Translations under genes and position numbers: made by a program | Notes under the pieces: model-generated | Seen by the model: the letters and a program-made list of their open reading frames with translations, nothing else | What the model was told of the DNA's origin: nothing | Database searches by the model: none | Assembly (NCBI RefSeq): GCF_907164915.1 | Contig: NC_061866.1 | Span: 42,224,320 to 42,288,319, forward strand | DNA length: 64,000 nt | Reading direction: 5' to 3' | From: Impatiens glandulifera | Lineage: Eukaryota > Streptophyta > Magnoliopsida > Ericales > Balsaminaceae | Part shown: one piece after another, positions 1-11,069 of the stretch | Position numbering within the stretch: position 1 is the stretch's first letter | How the letters are laid out: every line of letters begins with the position of its first letter

Positions 1-3
1 TAT

Positions 4-590
4 TAGGGATATAAATGAACCGAGCTGCTCGTGAGCTATTCGAATCTCGGCTCGACAAAAAGCTCGTTTGAGCTCGTTCGTAACGAGCCGAGCTCAAGCT
101 CGTTTAAAAACTCGAAAATTTAAACGAGCCGAGCTTGAACTTCTCGATATTCGGCTCGTAAACTTACGAACATGTTCGTTTATAGGCTCGCTTATAAGCT
201 CACGAACAAGTTCGTTTATAGGCTCACGAACAAGTTCAATTATAATATTGTTTAAATATAATTTATAAATTATTAAAAAAATAGTAATATATAAATATAT
301 ATTATAATAATTAATATTATTACATGATTATATTTATATTAATATAATAATAACCTATAAAGCTATAATTATAATTTTAATGTTGCATTCATTTCATTCT
401 TCAATTTATAAACGAGCTTTAAACGAGCGAGCACGAGCGGCTCGTGAGCTCAAATAAATCCATACGAGTCGAGCTTGTGCTCGATTGTAAAAGCTCGAAA
501 CGAGCTCGAGCCGAGCTCGAGCCCGAATATATACTAAACGAGCCAAGCTCGAGCATGATAATGTTGGGCTCGGCTCATTTACATTCTTAC
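4..590. mobile_element. GAGCTCG-rich non-autonomous DNA element (hAT-like MITE candidate)
   Basis: Both ends are packed with short inverted and direct copies of GAGCTCG/CGAGCC-type motifs around an AT-rich core (about 240-400). The left end reads AGGGATATAAATGAACCGAGC-like and the right end, reverse-complemented, GTAAGAATGTAAATGAGCCGAGC-like, so the termini are imperfect inverted repeats. Subterminal motif clusters and this terminal sequence are typical of non-autonomous plant hAT elements; the family call is inference. The open frames inside are by-products of the repeats and encode nothing recognisable. Confidence 0.55.
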
Positions 591-640
591 ATTATATCAA
601 TCATTAAATCAAATAATTTTATCATTTAAATACCAAAATT

Positions 641-2040
641 ACATTCTAAATAAATTTAATATTATTTTTTATTAATTACTTTAAATAAAAATTAAAACTC
701 AATATAAATCCAACTTAACACATCGTATTATTTAATATAACATTTAAATTTTAAATAATTATATTAGAAAATAAAATGAATATATTTGAGTAATAAATAT
801 TAATTAATTTATAAATATACTTCATCTAAATTAAATATATAGGCTTTGTTCGGATTGAGATTTTTTTAAAAATCTAGAGAGGGAAAAGGTAATGATTAGT
901 GATGATTTTGAAGAGATGATGATTATATTGATATATATGAATAAAATAAAAAGTAATAATTTAAAATAGATGATATTTTAGTATTTTAGTTAATGAAATG
1001 AGTGATGTAATTGTTGGGAAATGATTAATTTGAAAATTGATTTTGAATGAAATTTTTAAAAAATTCAAAAAGAACTTTTTTTTTATATAAACTAACTTTA
1101 AACTACTATCTAAATAAATATATTAATTAATTTAAATTAATTTTTTTTTTTAAATTTAATAAAATAAAAATATTATAATAAAAGAAAGGAGAAGAAAGGA
1201 TTTGAATGAAAGAAATAATAAATGAATAAATTTCAGCTGAGTAGATCCTGATAATAATTTGAATTGAAAGAAGGGTGAATAAAGGGTTTGAATGAAGAGA
1301 TGATTTAATAAAATGAAAGAATAGGTTATTTCTTATTTGCTTGAGAGAGGAGAGAGGAGAGAGGAGAGAGGAGAGAGGAGAGAGGAGAGAGGTAAAATTA
1401 TAAAAAAATGATTGGATTTTTAACTCGGTCAAACTAGGGTTATTTGAAAAAAATCCAGATAGAATTTCAATAACTTTTTTTATCAACTAAAGCTCTAAAA
1501 TTTATTTTATTTTACTTTTAAAAAAAATTAAAAATTATTTTCAAATATTTTTTAAGATAATTTATTAAATTATATTTTCATATTTATAATTTAAATTTAA
1601 TAAAATAATAAATAAAAATATTTTAATTGATAAAATAAAATATTTAATTATTAATATAATAATGATAAAAAGTTTAAATTATAAATAAAATAAAATATAT
1701 GATATGTTTAGGTTTAGTGGTGGAGTTTGGAATAGGATTTAATTGGAAAATATTTTTTTATGTTTAATATGAGCAGTTAAATTAGATTAAATATATTAAC
1801 TTTGGAAATAATTTTTTAAATTTATATATATTACCTTACTTTATGTATTATTTTTATTTTATTTTATTTTAGATTATATCAAGCTCAAGATAAGTCTTAC
1901 TGCACCATTTTCGATAAGTCAATTCAAACATGGATTTGATTCACGCTCCATCTTTTAAGAAATATTTATCATCTAAAAAAGAAAAAAACAGAGTCAATAT
2001 CTAAAAAATGCGTCACAAATGTATATAACTTTTTAAGCAT
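641..2040. other. AT-rich intergenic stretch, no gene seen
   Basis: Low-complexity A/T sequence with no coding region I can support. It contains the GA-rich minisatellite at 1343-1392, listed separately. The open frame crossing that minisatellite on the minus strand is low-complexity and not a gene. Confidence 0.6.
1343..1392. repeat. 7-bp minisatellite (GAGAGAG)n
   Basis: About seven head-to-tail copies of GAGAGAG, essentially perfect, within otherwise A/T-rich DNA. Confidence 0.9.
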
Positions 2041-2065
2041 TTTATCTCTCTCATAATATAATTTA

Positions 2066-2070
<5 letters not shown>

Positions 2071-2135
<65 letters not shown>
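2071..2135. repeat. (TA)n microsatellite
   Basis: About 65 bp of uninterrupted TA dinucleotides directly left of a small MITE. Confidence 0.95.
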
Positions 2136-2137
<2 letters not shown>

Positions 2138-2140
<3 letters not shown>

Positions 2141-2305
2141 GATTAGATTAGGGAATTTGGTGAGGTAATTTGGTGAGGGAATGACGTGGCATAAGAAAAA
2201 ATCAAATAATTTCTATATTTTCTTTCTTTCCTCTCACTTTTACATTTTTCAACTAAGATGATGACACTAAATTCCCTCACTAAATTCCCTCCCTCTATCA
2301 CTCCT
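2138..2305. mobile_element. Small MITE with GGGAATTTGGTGAGG ends, copy 1
   Basis: The left end has GGGAATTTGGTGAGG (with a partial duplicate just after it) and the right end has the inverse CCCTCACTAAATTCCC. The interior includes GACGTGGCAT and a pyrimidine-rich stretch. The same structure recurs at about 62046-62206, so it is a dispersed, mobile family. No coding capacity. The superfamily is not certain because a clean target-site duplication is not visible. Confidence 0.6.
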
Positions 2306-2309
2306 CTAT

Positions 2310-2955
2310 ATATATATAGAGGAACCAGAGTTCAAATATCTAAATTTGATATTTTTCTATACTTTTTTAAACTTATTGTCAATACTAAGTAACCGTTATG
2401 ATAACGTGGAATTTAACTTGAAAAAAATAAAATAAATTAAATTAGTTTCACTTGAAATCAGAATTTTTTTTCTTCAATAACAAAATGATAATATTTATAT
2501 AACATTTTTCATGTTTACTAATTTTATTAAATAATATTTATAACTTTGTTTGGAAATTGCTCATAGTTGGTAAAACTGGAGCTGCAGATTTCTGAGTTTC
2601 AGTGATAAATGAAAAATAATTTTAGATCACAATTTAGTTATATTTTGTATGAATAAGTGTAATAAAAATTAATTTTTTTTAATTTATAAATTTTATTTTA
2701 ATTGATAAGTTTGGTTGATATGAATATTAATTTTATGTTTTAATATATTTTTATTTATTTATTAATCATATTTAATTAGAATAGAAAGATAATAAAAATT
2801 AATTAATTTTTTAAAGATAATTTTTGTATGACATTTAATATTTTAATATTAATTAGTAATAGACGGACACTCACAATTGTTCGTTTGACATGTAGTCATA
2901 ACTTGAAAATTAAAAACAAAACTAATTTAAAATACACAAGAGCTCATCAGTAATA
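2310..2955. other. AT-rich stretch, no gene seen
   Basis: Low-complexity A/T DNA between a MITE and the left terminal repeat of the Mutator-like element. I see no open frame or conserved motif. Confidence 0.6.
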
Positions 2956-2959
2956 AAAA

Positions 2960-3330
2960 AAATACATATTATATATATATATATACTATGAACCTCAAAA
3001 CCTTATATTTCCAATTCTTCAGACCCTATATTCTCCAACCAATCAAAATAAACAGAATATTATACTACTAAAATTGAGTTGGTTTAAAAGAAAAAACTAA
3101 AACCAAACTCGATTCTTTTCCTCCCATTCTGTTCCTCGGTCCGTTTGTAACTCAAATGGTTTCCCACTTTTTCACATAATCTCTCATAATCATTTCACAT
3201 GATCAGTTCTCATCTTTTTCAATTTTACTATCTACATAATTCACGATTTCTTTGCCGAAAACATATTACAAGAATCTTCGTCGAAAACAAGCTCAGTATC
3301 TCACCAAAATTTCACGAATATTTGTCGGAA
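2960..3330. repeat. Left long terminal inverted repeat of the MULE
   Basis: Imperfect inverse of about 6600-6935. Shared blocks include CGGTCCGTTTGTAAC here against CCGATCCGTTTGTAAC in the reverse complement of the right arm, and two TTTGCCG(G)AAAC-type motifs at the inner edge. Confidence 0.7.
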
Positions 3331-3539
3331 ACAAGCTACCTAGCTCGCAAATATAGTATGTTTGACATTTTTTAGAACTAATAAGGTTCTGTTTTGTTCG
3401 TGTAAAATGTTATGATTTTTTAGAAATAACAAAGTTTTGTTTTGTGAATATTAATTATTCAGGAAACATCCAACACCATCAACAATAATTAATTATGGGA
3501 GGTAACGTATTTCACGTACGCGCTTAACTTAACATGAGA

Positions 3540-3900
3540 GTGCACATTGTCTGAGAGCATACATCAGCTATCTTGTAAAGTGCCTTTCACATTAGCGTTG
3601 TTGTACATTAGTTATCGTGTGATGCTCGCTTCACATTAAAGTTGATGTACAAGTTATCGTGTGATGTTCGCTTCACATTAGAGATGATGTATAACAATTA
3701 TCGTGTGATGCTCGCATGCATTACACGCTAATTGCTGTAAAAAAAGTTAAAGTACAGAGAACTAATGTACATTAGCTCTCGTGTGATGCTCACTTCACAT
3801 TAGAATTGTTGTAAAATACCTCTCGTGTTATGTTCTCTTTTCACGATAGTTGTTATACAATAACTCTAATGTGAAACGCGCTTAACACGAGAGTTGTTGT
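3540..3900. repeat. Subterminal imperfect tandem repeats, about 42 bp period
   Basis: At least five copies of a unit built on TTATCGTGTGATGCTCGC followed by TTCACATTAGAGTTGATGT-like sequence. Core CGTGTGATG-like motifs start near 3618, 3659, 3702, 3780 and 3823 (the last is a variant, CGTGTTATG). The last unit is partly inverted (GTGAAACGCGCTTAACACGAGAG). It sits between the terminal repeat and the transposase, a usual place for subterminal binding-site arrays; that role is inference. Confidence 0.75.
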
Positions 3901-4159
3901 ATACGATTGCTAAATAAAATTAATAATTATTGAATTATAATGAAACTAAGTCTTATAAAATATAAAATAAAACTAAATTATTATATTTCTGTATTGTTAT
4001 TTTAAAATTATATAATAATTGTATTTTTTATACAAATTATTATTATTATATACAATGTTCACTAACATTTTGTTTTTTTCACGATATAGAATTATGAGAA
4101 TCTACAAGGTGTCGACATCAATTAAATTTTGATTAAAACGGTTAGAATTTGGAGAGCAC

Positions 4160-5480
4160 TACCCCTATGGGTAGAGAATTTGAGAAAGAATAAGATGCAT
4201 ATGTATTTTATTTAGCATACGCTAAATAAATTGGATTTGGTATAAGACACAATGATAAATCATGTTCAGTACTAGATAGTTTTTTTTGTTGTAGTACACA
4301 ATGTCAAAGGAGAAAAGACAAAAGAAATGTTTATGTCAAATGTAGTCGTCCTGAAATAATGTTTAATTGCTAGGCTAAAATGAGGATAAAGAGGGGGAAA
4401 TAGAGTGTTTAAAGTAGTGAGCTTTGTTAGTGAGTATAAACATCATCTTGTAAGTCCAATGAAATCTCAACTTTATATTTTTCCTAAAAAAATCTCACTT
4501 TTATAGATGTCAAAGGAATGTATATACATCTGTAAGTTTACAAATTGAGATGACATCTGATGTGAGAATCCTTTCAAAGAAATCACATGCTCTTAAGGCG
4601 AAACATATAAGTGAGAGAACAATTTAGATTTTATTCCTGAAGATTACAAAAACTACTTGTGATCCAAAAGAATAAGAGATTGTATGATTGAGGATACATG
4701 AGGTTTGTTATAATATTTGCAGAAAATACAATTTGATTATCCAAATTTTTATCATGTTATTTAACTTGATGCCAACGATTTAATAATCAATATTTTTTGG
4801 TTTGATGCTAAGATGCGAGCTGATTATGGATACTTTGGAGATATTGTTGGTTTGACACGACCTATAGGAAGAACAATGAAGGTTTTCCAATTGCATTGTT
4901 TGTAGGTGTGAATCATCACAAATAATCCATAACTTTGGTGTCGCTTTATTATATGATGAAACTGCTTTGACTTTTGAATGATTATTTGAGACATTTACTA
5001 CAGCTATGCTTGCCTAAAACCCGCCAACTATTCTTACCGATCAAGATGCGACACTGATAAAGACCTTAACATCAAAATGACCTGAAATAAATCATCGTCT
5101 ATGTATTTCGCAAATTTATCAAAATGCAGCCATACATTTAAGTAGAGTCTTTCAAGAGTTCAGAGAGTTTTCTAAGGATTTTGCTATATGTATATATGGT
5201 TTTGATGAAGAGGATTTTTTTAAAACTTAGAATCAAATGTTGACAGAGTATGTACTTGAATATAATGATTGGTTTATGCGTATATTTTACATTAGGAAAA
5301 GTGGATTTTAACATATGTATGATATATGTTTTGTGCAAATATGACTACAACCCAAAAAAAGTATGTCTCATATAAACACAAGTCCAGTAATGCTCTCAAG
5401 ATGTATGGATTTATGTCAACTTCTTATGACGAAATCTTGTGCCATATGACTTTTGCATATTTGCACCAACTCCCAACAAA
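4160..5480 (+). pseudogene. FAR1-related / MULE transposase pseudogene
   Basis: The product would bind element ends and carry out DDE-type transposition; related domesticated plant proteins (FAR1/FHY3/FRS) are transcription factors. In order: a FAR1 DNA-binding region at 4163-4240 (REFEKE, stop, DAYVFYLAYAK, stop, IGFGIR); an HNHEL-like stretch near 4438; the MULE core with FDTTY at 4851 in one frame; then LFVGVNHHK; then TILTDQDATL at about 5027-5056 in another frame; HRLC and HLSRVFQEFREFSKDF near 5092-5180; and MTTTQ at 5342. The first two catalytic aspartates (FDTTY, TDQDA) are still readable, but frameshifts and more than ten stops rule out function. It lies inside long inverted terminal repeats, so it is a transposase relic and not a host FRS gene. 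Confidence 0.8.
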
Positions 5481-5561
5481 AATGTCATAACTTAATCAAG
5501 ATTTTGTTTATATAAGTTAACACAAACCCAGTAACGCTCTCAAGATGTTTTGACTTGTGTC
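5375..5561 (+). repeat. Tandem partial duplication of transposase C-terminal sequence
   Basis: A block of about 150 bp beginning AACACAAGTCCAGTAATGC (5376) recurs at 5519 as AACACAAACCCAGTAACGC and continues after the hAT insertion at 6484. A third partial copy lies at about 6560-6625. Each contains CTCAAGATGT-like sequence, GTCAACTTCT and TGACTTTTGCA. Confidence 0.7.
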
Positions 5562-5743
5562 TAGAGATGACAATGGGTACCCGTATATCCGATACCCGTG
5601 GATACTGGATGGTCGGGTTCGAATTCGAGTATTTTAAATTGGAGTTGAGGTCGGGATGGGGAGTGAAAAGGATTACCCGATCCGGGTCGGGATGGAGAGT
5701 GTGCAAAACTCAAACCCGATACCCGATATATTAATATTAATAT

Positions 5744-5780
<37 letters not shown>

Positions 5781-6475
5781 AAAAATTAAAATGACTTTTT
5801 AAATTTCACATCAATACCATCATTACAAATTTACATTAAATGTATTATTTAATTAGTTATACCAACACTCCACTCCACCACGCCATAATTATTTTAATTT
5901 ATATTCCTCGTGACCCTTAATCTTCCATTTATTTAATAACAAAATATTTTCCTCTCTATTCATTCTTTATTTTTAAAATTAACATCTTTTCATCTTTCCT
6001 TTTCTTCAACATTCTCACTAATTTTTGTTCAACTTTTTTCTAGTTTTTGTTGAAGTTAATTTTATTTTCATCATCTTTTTTTTCTTCTTCTTTCTAATTT
6101 TTGTTCAACTTTTCTCTAATTTTTGTTAAAGTTCATTTTATTTTTATCATCTTTCTTTTTCTTCAACCTTCTCTCTAATTTTTGTTGAACTTTTCTCTAG
6201 TTTTTGTTGAAATCCATGTATATAATAACAACATAATTGTTATATTGTTCAACTTTATAATATAACTATTCAAGTAATAATTTTATATATGTTTTTAATA
6301 TTTAATATATTTAAAAAATAATAAATAAAAATTCATATTTCAATCGGGTAATGAGGTACCCGTCGGGGATCGGATACCCGGCGAATCGGGCCGGGATGAG
6401 ATACAAATAGATATACCCGTCGGGTTCGGGGATTAGTATACCGCTACCCGACGGGTAGGGTACCCGTTGCCATCC
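5562..6475. mobile_element. hAT-like non-autonomous element nested in the MULE
   Basis: It begins TAGAGATGACAATGGG and ends with the inverse of GGATGGCAACGGG, and both ends carry GGGTACCCG/GGATACCCG clusters. It is flanked by CTTGTGTC (5554-5561) and CTCGTGTC (6476-6483), a 7-of-8 match that fits the 8-bp duplication of the hAT superfamily. Removing it rejoins the host sequence in the order seen in the neighbouring tandem copies (ACTTGTGTCAACTTCT at about 6585). The interior is AT-rich and non-coding. A diverged relative sits at 56912-57477. Confidence 0.8.
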
Positions 6476-6599
6476 CTCGTGTCAACTTCTTGAAGACAAA
6501 ATTTTGTGTCATATGACTTTTGCACCGCCTCCCAACAAAAATTGTCTAACTTATCAAGATGAAGTAACTCTCTCAAAATGTCTAGACTTGTGTCAACTT

Positions 6600-6935
6600 C
6601 TCAAGAGGAAATCTTGAAAATAGGTTTCCGGCAAAGAATCGTAAAATAGGGTTCCGGTAAAGAATTGTGAGTTTGTTTCCAAAACAATGTGAATGGTCTA
6701 GGGAGAAAAATCTTAAATTGAAAGAGATGAGATTAATGATGTAAAAAGATTATGACAGATGATGTGATAGAGCCGAACAAAATTAGGTTACAAACGGATC
6801 GGAAAAAGGAACCGAAAGGTCTTGGTTTGGAATTTTTTTTAAAAACAGCTTAATTTTAATAATAAAAAATTAAGCTTCATTTTGATTTGTTGACAAAGGG
6901 TTTGAGAATGAATATGGATTTGAACTTTTATATAT
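6600..6935. repeat. Right long terminal inverted repeat of the MULE
   Basis: Inverse partner of 2960-3330. It contains TTCCGGCAAAGAATCG and TTCCGGTAAAGAATTG near its inner edge and GTTACAAACGGATCGG further out. Confidence 0.7.
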
Positions 6936-7139
6936 GTATGTTTAAGAAAACTTATGAATAAAGTGGTTTAAGGTAGTTCAATGCTGTGAGTTTAATAAAA
7001 TCTTAGCTATATAGCTTTTTTCCTATTTTAATAACAAACACATATTATAGAAATTAAAAACATTATGGTTACAAATTAAGATACGAATCAAACAATACAA
7101 AATAGTAGACTGGTAGCTAGGATCTGATATATATAAATA

Positions 7140-8661
7140 TTAGATCAAGAAATTGTCCAAGGGTGATGTAGCAGCGAGCCCTTTCATGAAACGATACGAA
7201 ACAAAATCTTTGACGGTGGCTTCCCTATAGATCGGAGGGTTATCCTCCGACAATAATTCCTTAATGGGTCCAAACTTGGTGGCGATAGTCTCTCCATAAT
7301 GCTCTCGGAATAAGGCAGCCACCGAGATCCTCGGTCCCATTTTTTGAGCCAACACTCTATGAGTCCTACTCTTGAATTTGTTATTTGTGACCAACTACAC
7401 ATACATATACAACAAGAAAATTCTTAATTAATCATTAAATTTATGATTAGTTATAATTATTAATGCATGATTGATTGCTTGCCTGTAGAAGATCTGCAAT
7501 GTTAATGACCAAAGCTCCATCTAGAGGCTTTACATCATGCCATTGATCTTCATAGAGAACTTGAAGTCCCCCGACTTTGTCTTGCATAACCATTGTGATG
7601 AATCCCGCGTCGGTGTGGGGAGTGGTGCCTATTGTTAGATCTGGTTCGGGACAAGCCGGGTAGAAATGTCCCAACAAGAAGAGTCCTTTTCCAACTCCCA
7701 TTTGACTCAAGTGGTCTCGTTCTAACCCTAGAGCTTCGGATAGCAATTCAAACAACACGTCTCTAAATTTAAGGGTATGTTGAGTGTACACCATTATTAT
7801 ATCCCTGCCGTGATTAATTAAATCATTGAAAATTTTGTCTTGTTTTTTTAATTGTGAAAATTAGAATAAAAGTATTGAAATACAAGTTAACATTTGAATT
7901 AATCACAAAAAATGGATATAATAAAAAAATACACGTTAGCCCTAAGTTGCATGAAGTAAAATGCTACATTTATACCTGCATATTTGAGGAAACTCTTCGG
8001 GATTAGGCGGGAATGGTGTCATGCGACACCGTAGGCTATCCCTCCAATTGGCCGAAGAGGTCGAGAACAAGTCGAAGTTACTATTATAGGCAAACCTCTT
8101 TGTCTCGTCCCTAACATACAATTTTTTCCTCTCCTCGGGATCTTGCTCGTGGAATTTGCGCACTCCCTCGAACATCTCGTTCATTACATCAATTGGGATC
8201 CCATGGTTGACCACTTGGAAGAAACCATACACTTCCGATGCCTTTCCGATTTCTTCTACAATCTTTCTCCTACTTGTTGCATCCCGGTCCAAACCTTCAA
8301 GATCTATGACCGGGAAAATGACGGGGGAGGACTGGTTATGGGGAAATGTTTTCGTGTCCTGATGAAATATGCGAGGAACATTGGTGATCCCGGCCTCCAC
8401 TAGGCCTTGAACACCAAGCTTGAGATTGTCAAAGGCTTGAACCTCGGCCTTATGGTCATAATCACCCGTGGGCTGAAAGCTCGGGACTGAAGTGTCAAGA
8501 GCTTGAGTCAAGCTCGACATGATCTTTGTGTTAGGAGGAGACTTATTGTTAGCCATTGGCTTCGAGTGATACGAAATTCTATAGCGAAATCCGTGTAATA
8601 GAGAAAAATCGCGAGAACAAGCCAGCTCAACCCTACCCGCCAAGCCAAAATTAATTGCCAT
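7140..8661 (-). CDS. 2-oxoglutarate/Fe(II)-dependent dioxygenase, ACC oxidase homolog-like
   Basis: A soluble oxygenase using Fe(II), ascorbate and 2-oxoglutarate; its substrate cannot be read from sequence. Exons on the minus strand: 8661-7976, 7804-7483, 7394-7140 (stop TAA). The N-terminal DIOX_N domain has [22 protein letters not shown] and NWRDSLRC; the 2OG-FeII_Oxy domain follows. Iron ligands are His245, Asp247 (HTDAGF) and His301 (SRTHRV), and 2OG contacts are Arg311 and Ser313 (RIS), counted from the methionine at 8520. From 8520 the protein has 373 residues, the normal length for E8/At1g06620-like ACC oxidase homologs. I set the start at 8661 because it is the first ATG after the TATA box; it adds 47 residues. 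True ACC oxidase is less likely, since the N-terminus ([21 protein letters not shown]) is of the homolog type. Intron 2 is GC-AG. No disabling change is seen. Confidence 0.93.
7395..7482 (-). other. GC-AG intron (intron 2 of the dioxygenase gene)
   Basis: On the minus strand exon 2 ends CTACAG and is followed by GCAAGC; exon 3 starts after GTGTAG with TTGGTCACA. The reading frame and family alignment (ADLLQ then LVTNNKF) need exactly this junction, and there is no GT nearby that keeps it. GC donors are a known minor class in plants. Intron 1 (7805-7975) is an ordinary GT-AG intron. Confidence 0.85.
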
Positions 8662-8750
8662 AATCCTTTCTTCCTTCACTAGAGAAACTAGTGTACAAAT
8701 TTGAATGGTGGTGAAGTGAATAGTGAATATGGGAATACAAAACTTCACCT

Positions 8751-8757
8751 TTATAAA
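8751..8757 (-). promoter_or_regulatory. TATA box of the dioxygenase gene
   Basis: TTTATAA on the minus strand inside GGCTTTATAAAGGTG. A start of transcription 25-35 bp downstream (about 8720-8730) would exclude the ATG at 8748 and make 8661 the first usable ATG. Confidence 0.55.
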
Positions 8758-8759
8758 GC

Positions 8760-8911
8760 CAAGAATATAATAGATCTATTTGAAACTTGCTAAGTTGGCA
8801 AAGGTTCTTTCACCTTGAATCTCGTTCATACAGCTTATCCTCACTAAACCATATAAATAAATTACCACAATGCATTTACATGTGTATTTATTATTAAAAA
8901 GCTCTTAGAAG

Positions 8912-8951
<40 letters not shown>

Positions 8952-9840
8952 TTTTGTTTCATAGTGTCTTTTAACCCTATATTTCATTTTTATAATCGAA
9001 ATAATACTCTCAACATTTAGTTGATCGTTTGTTATTCATACCATTCGATTGTCTTAGTGATTTTTTTAAGTGATAGGATGAGATCTGAAGTTGTTTTATA
9101 TTATTTTTAAAGTAAAAGTGATGAGTCTCCACTTGTTCTATTATATCATGCATCGTTACGAAACTTAATTGAGTTAGTCTTTAGAATCAAAATCAATAAT
9201 TTGTAATATTGATGAATCTTTTCTATTGGATTTTTTCATTTTACAAATTTGTCATATTGTTTATTATATAGATTCTTATTTAATTGTTTTAATTTTGTAA
9301 ATGTTAGTTTTATTATTTGTAAAAAATATTTATATGCGTAACACTTTATTTAAATTAAACAGAATTAAATGTTTATCAAATAAAAAAATAACAACATGAA
9401 CAATAAAGAGAATGAAAACATAATTGATTTTTACTTATTGCGATCTGATAACATTTTTTTCCCCTAAGTTATAATTTTTTTTAAGACCTTATGAATATTC
9501 AAGATAGAATGAAAGCACAATTGATAGTTACTAATATTGCTATTTAATAACATCCATTTTATTTTCTTAAAAATGAAGTTTTCCACATAAAGCTAAAAAT
9601 CCTTTAGAGGTTCTTCTAAATATTTTTAAAGAACTCTCTTCCAAAACATTGAAAGATAACCAGTTTAATTTTATAAAATTAATAATAAATGTAATATATT
9701 TATTATATTGGAGATCACAGTAAATAATATATAGTTAAATAATTCACAGAATTTATATGTAAAAATATAAATAATATGGAGTACAATTTATTTAATTTCA
9801 TAAAATATATAATATAATTGAATTAGAAAATAATAATTTA
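8760..9840. other. AT-rich intergenic DNA upstream of the dioxygenase
   Basis: Contains the promoter region and a short (TA)n tract at 8918-8947. Beyond the TATA box I see no recognisable gene or element. Confidence 0.5.
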
Positions 9841-10329
9841 TAAGTCTAGGGTATCATGTCTATATCTACTTTTTGCTTATGGATAAACAGATCGCCACTT
9901 TTGGCTACCTCATTTTTATGTTTTCTAAATTTGGAAAATATGTTTTCACATGAACACTCAAGCTCTGGATAGATAGCGTAATTGAAAAATAAAAAAAAAA
10001 TTACCAATAATAGACTCATAATGCAACTGACGACCTCACCAACACTATTTATACTCAAATTTTTAAAAAGAAATGAATTTTGGATTAAACCAAAGTTAAT
10101 ATTCTATTTTTTTAAAAGAGCTTAGTGTTATTTCATTAAAAAAATTCAAAAGAAGAAAAAAAATACAAAAGTTTAAAATCAGATCTAGACAATTTCTAAA
10201 TTTCACAATGAAAAAGTAATTGAATTACTGACAACAACAACAATCAATTAGCGCCTATATCGTTTTTATTTTTATTCTACTTATGAAATTCTCAAACAAA
10301 ATATCTCATATCTGGCAGAGCTTTCTATT

Positions 10330-11060
10330 CTCTTTATTCCTTTCGATTCCTCTATAGGATTGAATAAGTGCATTTCCATCTGAAGTTATATCTCTCCAAA
10401 TATCTTCAACGGTTCTACTTCTTCCACTATGAGTTTTGAATTTCTTTCTTTCCAGATATTTTAGATTACTGCTCCAAAATAGCATTTCAACATACTTACA
10501 TAGAATAATCTTCCTTTTGTTTTATTCTTCATCCACTCTTGGATTTCTTCCCATATTCCTGGAAAGTTGATGATGTTCATGTTTGCAGCATACCTCCTCC
10601 GAATTTGTATTACAAAAGAGCATTCCCCAAATAAATGGTTTATGCTTTCCTCAACTCCTGAACATATGACACAGTTGATATCATGAATGTTTATGTATTT
10701 TCGAATTCTGTCTTTTATTGTCAACATTTTCTTGTATATCAGCCAGAAAATAAATTGGTGACGAGGAATAATCTTTAGAGACCATACCACATTATGTCAA
10801 TCTACCTCATGTCCTCTTGTTCTAACCATTTTCAATGTCTTTCCTGTAATAAACTTCTCATTACTTTCTATTTTCCAGCATATTTTATCATTTCTTTCAT
10901 TGAGTTGTTTTTGCTTCATTAGGTTTAAGATTCTATCACCTTCTGAAATACGCCTCAAAAGTGAATCACATTTACCCTCATAGACGTCTCTAAATGAGTA
11001 CTTGATGTATTCTTTTCTAACTTTGTTTCCTTCCACCATTGTTGACGAATTGATTATAAT
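10330..11060 (-). pseudogene. LINE retrotransposon 3' end (zf-RVT domain), broken
   Basis: On the minus strand, DKICWKIESNEKF with KTLKMVRTRGHEVDW leads into WSLKIIPRHQFIFWLIYKK, then CVICSGVEESINHLFGECSF, then IWKERNSK after a frameshift. This is the order of the zinc-binding domain at the C-terminus of plant LINE reverse transcriptases (the W...P.H.FI.W motif, the C..C...E...HLF..C knuckle and the IWKERN tail). A stop near 10797 and a frameshift after 10461 break it, and the reverse-transcriptase core is missing. A plus-strand relative lies at 28730-29530. Confidence 0.8.
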
Positions 11061-11069
11061 AACCACAGT

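Larger units (their letters stand above)
2960..6935 (+). mobile_element. Mutator-like element (FAR1-type MULE), decayed, with nested hAT
   Basis: About 4 kb bounded by long inverted terminal repeats (roughly 2960-3330 and 6600-6935). The two ends share many blocks when one is reverse-complemented, for example TCCGTTTGTAAC, TCATAATC, TTTCAATTT and CAAATCAAAAT. Inside are a cluster of about 42-bp repeats (3540-3900), a broken FAR1/MULE transposase on the plus strand (4160-5480) and a later hAT insertion (5562-6475). Long inverted ends plus a FAR1-like protein are diagnostic of plant MULEs. The exact outer ends and the expected 9-bp duplication were not resolved. The element is old: the transposase carries many stops and frameshifts. 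Confidence 0.75.

Noticed and set aside
1127..1486. 119-codon minus-strand open frame
   Set aside because: It is created by the GA minisatellite and A/T-rich sequence; low complexity.
3540..3900. CRISPR-like array
   Set aside because: The repeats are imperfect and contiguous with no unique spacers, and the DNA is a plant nuclear transposon.
8143..8403. Open frames on the plus strand inside the dioxygenase exon
   Set aside because: They are antisense shadows of exon 1 and show no independent family similarity.
9846..10058. 70-codon minus-strand open frame with a hydrophobic N-terminus
   Set aside because: I do not recognise it. It is short, lies in AT-rich DNA and has no splice or family evidence; it could be a gene scrap.
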